This document shows positions 58,591-64,000 of a stretch of 64,000 nt of DNA, in pieces. Under the pieces are notes generated by a model. It worked only from the letters and a program-made list of their open reading frames with translations. It had not been told where the DNA came from and did not search any database. The stretch comes from UBA8079 sp965205535. GTDB taxonomy: Bacteria > Pseudomonadota > Alphaproteobacteria > UBA6615. Made by a program: the position numbers and the translations under genes. Numbering within the stretch: position 1 is the first letter of the stretch; each line of letters starts with the position of its first letter. The DNA lies in NCBI GenBank assembly GCA_965205535.1, contig CBDBHH010000005.1:2542001-2606000 (forward strand), read 5' to 3'.

Positions 58591-60354
58591 ATGGCTGACC
58601 AAATCGACGGCGTAAAGCTGGCACTCCTGTCCAATCGGCTCGAGGGTATCTCGCGAAAGATGGGCAACACGCTGATGCGCACCGGTCGTTCCGGGGTGCT
58701 CAACATCGCGCGTGATTTCTCATGCTGCATTCTGACGACCGATGACCAGCTCGCAGCGGTGGCCGAGAGTCTCCCGATTCATGTCCTGTCAGGCCCCGAC
58801 ATGATGGCCGCGACGATGAAGGAGTATCACCCGGAGCTGAAACGCGGCGATGCGTTCCTTCATAATTCGCCCTATCACGGCTGTTCCCATCCGGCCGATC
58901 ACACCATCCTGGTGCCGGTGATCGACGATGACGGCATCCATCGCTACACGATGGCGGCGAAGGCCCACCAGGCCGATATCGGTAACTCGATACCCACGAC
59001 CTATCACGGCACTGCACGTGACGTTTATGAGGAGGGCGCGCTGATCTTTCCTGCCGTGAAGGTGCAGGAGAACTACGAACACAATATGGACATCGTGCGG
59101 ATGTGCCGCCTGCGCATCCGGGTGCCCGATCAGTGGTGGGGTGACTACCTGGCGATGATCGGCGCGGCGCGGATCGGTGAACGCGAGTTGCTTGCGCTTG
59201 GCCGCGAGGTTGGTTGGGACACGCTCGAGGCCTTCAACGAACAATGGTTCGACTATTCCGAAGAACGCATGATCGGCGCGATCCGTCAGTTGCCGGCTGG
59301 TGCTGCGACCCGCACCTCCACCCATGACGCGATCCCCGGCACGCCCGAAGACGGCATCACCATCACCAGCACGGTGACCGTCAACCCGGACGGGGGCGAG
59401 GTCACGGTCGATCTTATGGACAATCCTGATGCCCAGCCATGCGGGCTGAATCTGTCGGAAGCCTGTGCGCGAACAGCTGCGATGGTCGGCGTGTTCAACT
59501 CTATCGATCATTCGGTGCCGAAGAATGCTGGTTCGTTCCGGCGTATCAAGGTGCTGCTGCGTGAGGATTCGGTTTGCGGGATTCCCAAGCACCCGACGTC
59601 CTGTTCCGCGGCGACCACGAATATTGCCGACCGGGTCGCGAACCCCACACAGGCGGCGATTGCCGAGATTGCGGACGGGTTCGGGCTCGCGGAATGCGGC
59701 GCGATTATTCCGCCGGCAGTCGGTGTTGTGTCGGGCATGAATGACGAAACCGGCCAGCCCTTCGTGAACCAGGTGTTTCTCGGTTTAACCGGGGGTGCGG
59801 GCTCGCCGGAGGCCGATTGCTGGCAGTCGATCTGCCATGTGGGCAATGGCGGGCTCTGCTATCAGGATTCCATCGAGCTCGACGAGCTCCGCCAGCCGAT
59901 CTTCGTCAAGACGCGCACGTTTGCGCCGGATACGGAAGGCGCCGGACAGTTCTGTGGCGCTCGATCCGCCTATACCGAGTTCGGCCCCCGTGTCGGGAAC
60001 CTCGACGTCGCCTATGTCAGCGATGGCGGGATCAATGGTCCCAAGGGCGTGCGCGGTGGTCTCGGCGGGTCGGTCTCCGGTCAGTACAAGATCACCCGCA
60101 ACAACGAGCATGAAGATCTGCCGAACTGTGCCGTGGTGACCCTGGTTGCCGGCGAGTTGATCAGCTCCCAGTCCTGTGGCGGTGGCGGCTACGGTGCGCC
60201 GACCGACCGGGACCCGGAAATGGTCGCGCGCGATGTCGTGGAAGAATATGTCTCGGCTGAACGTGCGCGCAGTGTCTATGGGGTCGTGCTGGATGCAGGG
60301 GGCGGCGTAGATGCCGCTGCGACGGCGAAATTGCGCACGGAAATGACTGCCTGA
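58591..60354 (+). CDS. hyuB: Hydantoinase B/oxoprolinase family (HyuB), copy 1
   Basis: 587 aa. Landmarks are RDFSCCILTTDDQL near 46, HNSPYHGCSHPADH near 89-102 (metal ligands), SIPTTYHG near 132 and the C-terminal SCGGGGYGAPTDRDP. AGGAGG lies 8-13 nt upstream of the ATG. Copy 2 follows with a one-base overlap and is similar at about three quarters of positions, so the pair is a recent tandem duplication. HyuB normally forms an oligomer with HyuA and carries the hydrolytic site. Confidence 0.9.
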   Translation: MADQIDGVKLALLSNRLEGISRKMGNTLMRTGRSGVLNIARDFSCCILTTDDQLAAVAESLPIHVLSGPDMMAATMKEYHPELKRGDAFLHNSPYHGCSHPADHTILVPVIDDDGIHRYTMAAKAHQADIGNSIPTTYHGTARDVYEEGALIFPAVKVQENYEHNMDIVRMCRLRIRVPDQWWGDYLAMIGAARIGERELLALGREVGWDTLEAFNEQWFDYSEERMIGAIRQLPAGAATRTSTHDAIPGTPEDGITITSTVTVNPDGGEVTVDLMDNPDAQPCGLNLSEACARTAAMVGVFNSIDHSVPKNAGSFRRIKVLLREDSVCGIPKHPTSCSAATTNIADRVANPTQAAIAEIADGFGLAECGAIIPPAVGVVSGMNDETGQPFVNQVFLGLTGGAGSPEADCWQSICHVGNGGLCYQDSIELDELRQPIFVKTRTFAPDTEGAGQFCGARSAYTEFGPRVGNLDVAYVSDGGINGPKGVRGGLGGSVSGQYKITRNNEHEDLPNCAVVTLVAGELISSQSCGGGGYGAPTDRDPEMVARDVVEEYVSAERARSVYGVVLDAGGGVDAAATAKLRTEMTA

Positions 60355-62141
60355 TGAATGCGGTCGACCATGCCCCGGAAGGTGAGGCCTTCGACGGGGT
60401 CCAGCTTGCGCTGCTTTCGAACCGGCTCGATGGCATCGTCAAAAAAATGGCGAACACGCTGCTCCGCACCGGGCGTTCCGGGGTGCTCAACATGGCGCGG
60501 GATTTCTCCTGCTGTATCGTCACCGCCAACCATGAGTTGCTGACCGCGACCGAGAGCCTGCCAATCCATGTTCTTTCGGGTCCTGACATCATGGCCGCGT
60601 GGATGACCGAGGTGCATCCCGATCTGAAACGCGGCGACGCCTTCCTGCACAATTCGCCCTATCACGGCTGCTCCCATCCGGCCGATCACACGATCCTCGT
60701 GCCCATTCTCGATGATGACGGGAGACACCGGTTTACCCTCGCGGCGAAGGCCCATCAGGCGGACATCGGCAATTCGATACCGACCACCTATCACGCGCGG
60801 GCGCGTGATGTTTACGAGGAGGGTGCGCTGATCTTCCCGGCGGTACGGGTGCAGCGTGACTACGAGAATATCGAAGACATCGTGCGGATGTGCCAGCTGC
60901 GTATCCGTGTGCCGGATCAGTGGTGGGGAGATTACCTCGCCATGATGGGGGCGGCGCGGATCGGAGAGCGTGAATTGATGGCGCTGGGCGAGGATGTCGG
61001 CTGGGACCGGCTCGATGCTTTCGCGACCCAGTTCTTCGACTATTCCGAAGCACGCATGGAATCAGCATTGCGGGAACTCCCGGCCGGGTCCGCGTCCCAC
61101 TCCAGTACCCACGACCCGATCCCCGGCACGCCCGAAGAGGGGGTCAAGATCAACGTGTCCGTGGCCGTGGACCCCGAGGCCGCGCGGGTGCGTGTCGATT
61201 TGCGTGACAATCCCGATGCCATGCCTTGTGGGCTCAACCTGTCCGAGGCCTGTTCGCGCACCGCGGCGATGGTCGGGGTGTTCAATTCGATTGATCATAC
61301 GGTGCCGAAGAATGCCGGTTCGTTCCGGCGGATCGATGTGGATCTTCGCGAGGATTGCGTCGTCGGCATTCCCAAGCATCCGACGAGCTGTTCGGCCGCG
61401 ACCACCAATGTCGCCGACCGGGTCTCCAATTCCGTCCAGGCCTCGATGGCCAAGATCTCCGAGGATATTGGTCTTGCCGAATGCGGGGCTTCGAGCCCAC
61501 CCGCGGCAGCCGTGGTCTCGGGCGTCAACCCCGAGACCGGCAAGCCCTATATCAACCAGGTGTTCCTGGGTCGGACGAACGGTGCGGCGTCCGCGAAAAC
61601 AGACGCATGGTGGACTATCGGCCATGTCGGCAATGCCGGCATGTGTTTCCTGGATTCCGTTGAGCTCGATGAATTGCGCCTGCCGATCTATGTCCATGCC
61701 CGCGGGTTCATTCCCGATACGGAGGGCGCGGGCCGGACCTGCGGTGCGCCGCAGGGTTTTGCAGTCTATGGCCCCCGGGTCGGGGCCATGTCGCTGATCT
61801 ACAATTCGGACGGCACGATCAACGGGCCCAAGGGGGTCAATGGCGGGCTCGGCGGGGCAAATGCGGGCCAGGAAAAGCTGACCGCGAACGGCGCAGAAGA
61901 GGAAGTGCCACGCGTCGGCCAGGTCCACCTGGATGCGGGCGAACTGATTGTGTCGCGGTCGTGCGGCGGCGGCGGTTTCGGGCCACCCACGGAGCGTGAT
62001 CCCGCGCGCGTTCAGTATCAGGCGGCAGAAGGCTTCATTAGCCGGGAACGCGCCCGCGATGTGTACGCTGTGGCACTGGGCGAAGACGGGGGCCTGTTGG
62101 GCAAGGAAACGGACGATCTGAGAGCGAAAGCAGCGACATGA
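60354..62141 (+). CDS. hyuB: Hydantoinase B/oxoprolinase family (HyuB), copy 2
   Basis: 595 aa paralog of copy 1 with the same HNSPYHGCSHPADH motif, SIPTTYHA and SCGGGGFGPPTERDP. Differences are mainly at the N terminus (extra DHAPEGEA) and in a middle section. Starts within the copy 1 stop codon (TGATG). Its stop overlaps the serine hydrolase start by 4 nt. Two HyuB chains could give a HyuA-B-B' complex or two substrate specificities. Confidence 0.9.
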   Translation: MNAVDHAPEGEAFDGVQLALLSNRLDGIVKKMANTLLRTGRSGVLNMARDFSCCIVTANHELLTATESLPIHVLSGPDIMAAWMTEVHPDLKRGDAFLHNSPYHGCSHPADHTILVPILDDDGRHRFTLAAKAHQADIGNSIPTTYHARARDVYEEGALIFPAVRVQRDYENIEDIVRMCQLRIRVPDQWWGDYLAMMGAARIGERELMALGEDVGWDRLDAFATQFFDYSEARMESALRELPAGSASHSSTHDPIPGTPEEGVKINVSVAVDPEAARVRVDLRDNPDAMPCGLNLSEACSRTAAMVGVFNSIDHTVPKNAGSFRRIDVDLREDCVVGIPKHPTSCSAATTNVADRVSNSVQASMAKISEDIGLAECGASSPPAAAVVSGVNPETGKPYINQVFLGRTNGAASAKTDAWWTIGHVGNAGMCFLDSVELDELRLPIYVHARGFIPDTEGAGRTCGAPQGFAVYGPRVGAMSLIYNSDGTINGPKGVNGGLGGANAGQEKLTANGAEEEVPRVGQVHLDAGELIVSRSCGGGGFGPPTERDPARVQYQAAEGFISRERARDVYAVALGEDGGLLGKETDDLRAKAAT

Positions 62142-63289
62142 GCGATATACCTGTTACGGGTCATTGCGACCCGAAGTTTGCAGTCGTCGAGGCGGCGTTC
62201 CGGCAGAACATGAACGCGGGCGACCCCGTCTGCGGGCAGGAACTCGGCGCGTGTGTCTCCGTTGTTGTCGATGGGGAGACCGTGGTGGATCTGTGGGGCG
62301 GATATCGCGATGCGGCACGGACCCGGCCATGGGAGGCGGACACCATCACTTGCATGATGTCGGTCACCAAGGCCTGTGCCGCGATCGCGCTGCTTAGCCT
62401 GATGGATCGCGGTGCCATCGCCATGGACGACAAGGTCAGCGATCACTGGCCGGAATTTTCCGGCGACGGGAAAGAACACATGACGGTCCGCACGCTGATT
62501 TCCCATCAGTCCGGCGTGATCTACGCCGATGCGGCCCCTGCGGATTCACTTTGGGACGGCACCTCGGTCGAGCGCGCGCTCGAGGCAGCAACACCTGAGT
62601 GGGAACCCGGGACGGGTGGCGCCTATCATTCCTTTACCTATGGGCCGCTGATGAACGGGCTGATCCGGCACGTGGACGGTCGCGATGTCGGCACGGTCTG
62701 GCGCGAGGACATCGCCAACCCGTATGGCATCGATTTCCATATCGGTCTCAATGACGCCGAGGCGGCGCGACGCGCCGAGTTCGTCGAGACCCCGGGAACG
62801 CCGTCACGCGACGGTATCAAGGGTGTGACGGAATCGCCGTTGCTGCGGGCCTGGCGCCCGATGCCGCGGGAAGAGGATTTCAACTCCGACGATTGGGTGC
62901 ACAACCAGTTCGCGTCGGCCAATGGCCATGGCAACGCCCGCGCCATTGCACGCCTGTATGGCGGTTTGTCGAACGGCGGCCGGATCGACGGAAAGACGCT
63001 CTTGTCCGAAGGCTTGTTGTCCGATGCCATCAGCGAACATTGGGATGATCTCGACCGCATGACCAATCGGTCGTTCCGGTTTGCCTGTGGCTTCATGCTG
63101 TCCTGCCCGCCATTTCCGTTCGGGGGATACCGGGACAATTTCGGACATACGGGCATCGGCGGCGCCGTCGGTTTTGGCGACCCGGTGCGCCATTTGGGAT
63201 TCAGCTATTGCTGCAACCGGATGGCGCCGATCGCCGATTTGGGGCCGTTCGCGCCGCCTATGATCGACGCCATGTATGCAGCACTTTGA
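62138..63289 (+). CDS. Class C beta-lactamase-like serine hydrolase (EstB-type)
   Basis: 383 aa. SxxK motif SVTK at S75-K78 near the N terminus (CMMSVTKACAA), Tyr region YHSFTYGPLMNG near 167, and the C-terminal FGHTGIGG near 345 in place of the usual KTG (HTG). No signal peptide, so cytoplasmic, as in EstB-type esterases and peptide/amide hydrolases rather than secreted beta-lactamases. Overlaps copy 2 of hyuB by 4 nt, implying the same operon; it may open or cleave the amide made by the Hyu complex. Confidence 0.88.
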   Translation: MSDIPVTGHCDPKFAVVEAAFRQNMNAGDPVCGQELGACVSVVVDGETVVDLWGGYRDAARTRPWEADTITCMMSVTKACAAIALLSLMDRGAIAMDDKVSDHWPEFSGDGKEHMTVRTLISHQSGVIYADAAPADSLWDGTSVERALEAATPEWEPGTGGAYHSFTYGPLMNGLIRHVDGRDVGTVWREDIANPYGIDFHIGLNDAEAARRAEFVETPGTPSRDGIKGVTESPLLRAWRPMPREEDFNSDDWVHNQFASANGHGNARAIARLYGGLSNGGRIDGKTLLSEGLLSDAISEHWDDLDRMTNRSFRFACGFMLSCPPFPFGGYRDNFGHTGIGGAVGFGDPVRHLGFSYCCNRMAPIADLGPFAPPMIDAMYAAL

Positions 63290-63306
63290 GTTCGAGGAGA
63301 TAAGTT

Positions 63307-64000
63307 ATGCGTTTTGAAGGAAAGGTTGCGCTGGTTACGGGCGGATCGTCGGGTATCGGTGCCGAAACCTGTGTGCGGTTTGCTGAAGAGGGCGCGCAGG
63401 TCGCCGTGGTGGCAAGCAGTTCGCTGGACAAGGCCCAGTTGACCGTTGATCGCTGCCAGGGGCGGGCGAAAGCCTTTGTGTGCGATATCGCCGATGTCGG
63501 TGCGATCGACCAGCTGGTGGCAGACGTGGTCGAGACGTTCGGGCAGATCGACATTCTGGTGAACTCTGCGGGCGTATTCTTTCCGACCCGCGTGGGCGAG
63601 ACCGACGAAGCCATGTTCGACCAGATGACGGACGCCAACCTCAAAGGCTGTTTCTTCATGTGTGACCGTGTCGGCCAGCACATGATCGCGCGCGGCGGCG
63701 GCGGCAAGATCCTCAACATGGGCTCTGCTGCGGGCACTGCCGGACGGTCGAACTATCTGGTTTATTCCGCGGTGAAGGCGGGCGTGATCAACATGTCCCG
63801 CTCGTTTGCCGTCGCGCTCGCGCCGCACGGCATCAACGTGAATTGCCTGGCACCTGGCAATACCGCGACGGCGATGAACGAAAACGTGCGCACGGAACCC
63901 GAATACGCCGAAATCTACGCGACCATTCAGGACAAGACCCCCAGCCAACGTGCCTTCGCGGACCCGCGTGAGATGGCCGGGGCAATCATGTTCCTGTGCT
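63307..64000 (+). CDS. Short-chain dehydrogenase/reductase, 3'-truncated by window edge
   Basis: 231 codons visible. GGSSGIGAE (cofactor), LVNSAGVF, Ser in NMGSAAG near 142, YSAVKAG near 155 with Tyr and Lys, and the PGNTAT motif. Classical SDR of about 250 aa, so some 20 residues lie beyond the window. ATG at 63307 has GAGGAG about 11 nt upstream. Follows the serine hydrolase by 17 bp, so is likely the last visible gene of the hydantoinase-type operon. Confidence 0.88.
   Translation, partial: MRFEGKVALVTGGSSGIGAETCVRFAEEGAQVAVVASSSLDKAQLTVDRCQGRAKAFVCDIADVGAIDQLVADVVETFGQIDILVNSAGVFFPTRVGETDEAMFDQMTDANLKGCFFMCDRVGQHMIARGGGGKILNMGSAAGTAGRSNYLVYSAVKAGVINMSRSFAVALAPHGINVNCLAPGNTATAMNENVRTEPEYAEIYATIQDKTPSQRAFADPREMAGAIMFLC

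Noticed and set aside
56494..62141. Calling the Hyu cluster acetone or acetophenone carboxylase
   Set aside because: HyuA/HyuB-like proteins serve carboxylases as well as hydantoinases; the small extra subunits of the carboxylases are not visible here.
1..64000. CRISPR arrays, tRNA or rRNA genes, insertion sequences
   Set aside because: Looked for evenly spaced repeats, TpsiC-loop-like GGTTCGA segments and transposase motifs; none found. A small unusual RNA could still be missed by eye.

Overview
This 64 kb window is high-GC DNA with tightly packed genes, many 1-8 nt ATGA-type overlaps, and catabolic, ABC-transport and CoA-chemistry genes. This suggests a chromosomal segment from a free-living, probably marine or soil Alphaproteobacterium, perhaps Rhodospirillales-like. 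That placement rests on gene content and on typical alphaproteobacterial intergenic palindromes, and was not computed. I see no tRNA, rRNA, CRISPR array, insertion sequence or prophage.

Layout. 1-3.1 kb: nitronate monooxygenase (cut by the window edge), CinA, a DinB-like protein, a GIY-YIG protein and SlyX. 3.3-7 kb: SCP-x-type thiolase, two tandem racemase-fold paralogs and an EamA permease. 6.9-15 kb: a catabolic block with a FAH-fold hydrolase, two separate thiamine-diphosphate E1 alpha/beta pairs, a third ThDP enzyme and a luciferase-like oxidoreductase; an uncharacterised protein made of two copies of one domain ends convergently against it. 16-22 kb: a signalling island that looks like a diffusible-signal-factor (DSF/Rpf) quorum-sensing module. 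It has an RpfF-like synthase, a convergent RpfC-like hybrid kinase, and an RpfG-like receiver fused to PAS-PAS-kinase instead of HD-GYP. 22-27 kb: a probable (2S)-methylsuccinyl-CoA dehydrogenase next to a probable mesaconyl-CoA (2-methylfumaryl-CoA) isomerase, then an RraA-type aldolase, an internally deleted cyclase-family protein and a tiny ParB-like protein among palindromic repeats. 27-34 kb: cupin, GST-like protein, a secreted CxxCH protein, TSUP permease, amidohydrolase, flavin reductase (frameshifted) and rhodanese. 33.5-39.9 kb: SDR (frameshifted), quinone oxidoreductase, acyl-CoA ligase, 3-hydroxyacid dehydrogenase, MFS permease (frameshifted) and another SDR. 40-45 kb: a complete Liv-type ABC importer with a strong internal terminator after the binding protein. 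45-50 kb: a solitary form-II CoxL-like molybdo-subunit, a class IV aminotransferase and twin alpha/beta hydrolases. 50-64 kb: a CUT1-type ABC importer with a TAT-type binding protein, a divergent XRE-cupin regulator, an alpha/beta hydrolase lacking its Ser nucleophile, then HyuA, two tandem HyuB paralogs, a class-C-type serine hydrolase and an SDR cut by the window edge.

How it fits together: most blocks pair an importer with hydrolases, CoA ligases and dehydrogenases, as in a generalist living on organic acids, amino-acid derivatives and amides. The region from 20.7 to 38.3 kb holds five reading-frame lesions or internal deletions. These are either local gene decay or consensus errors in the assembly, and read-level inspection would decide. 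Family assignments rest on motif recognition from memory; no database search was run.
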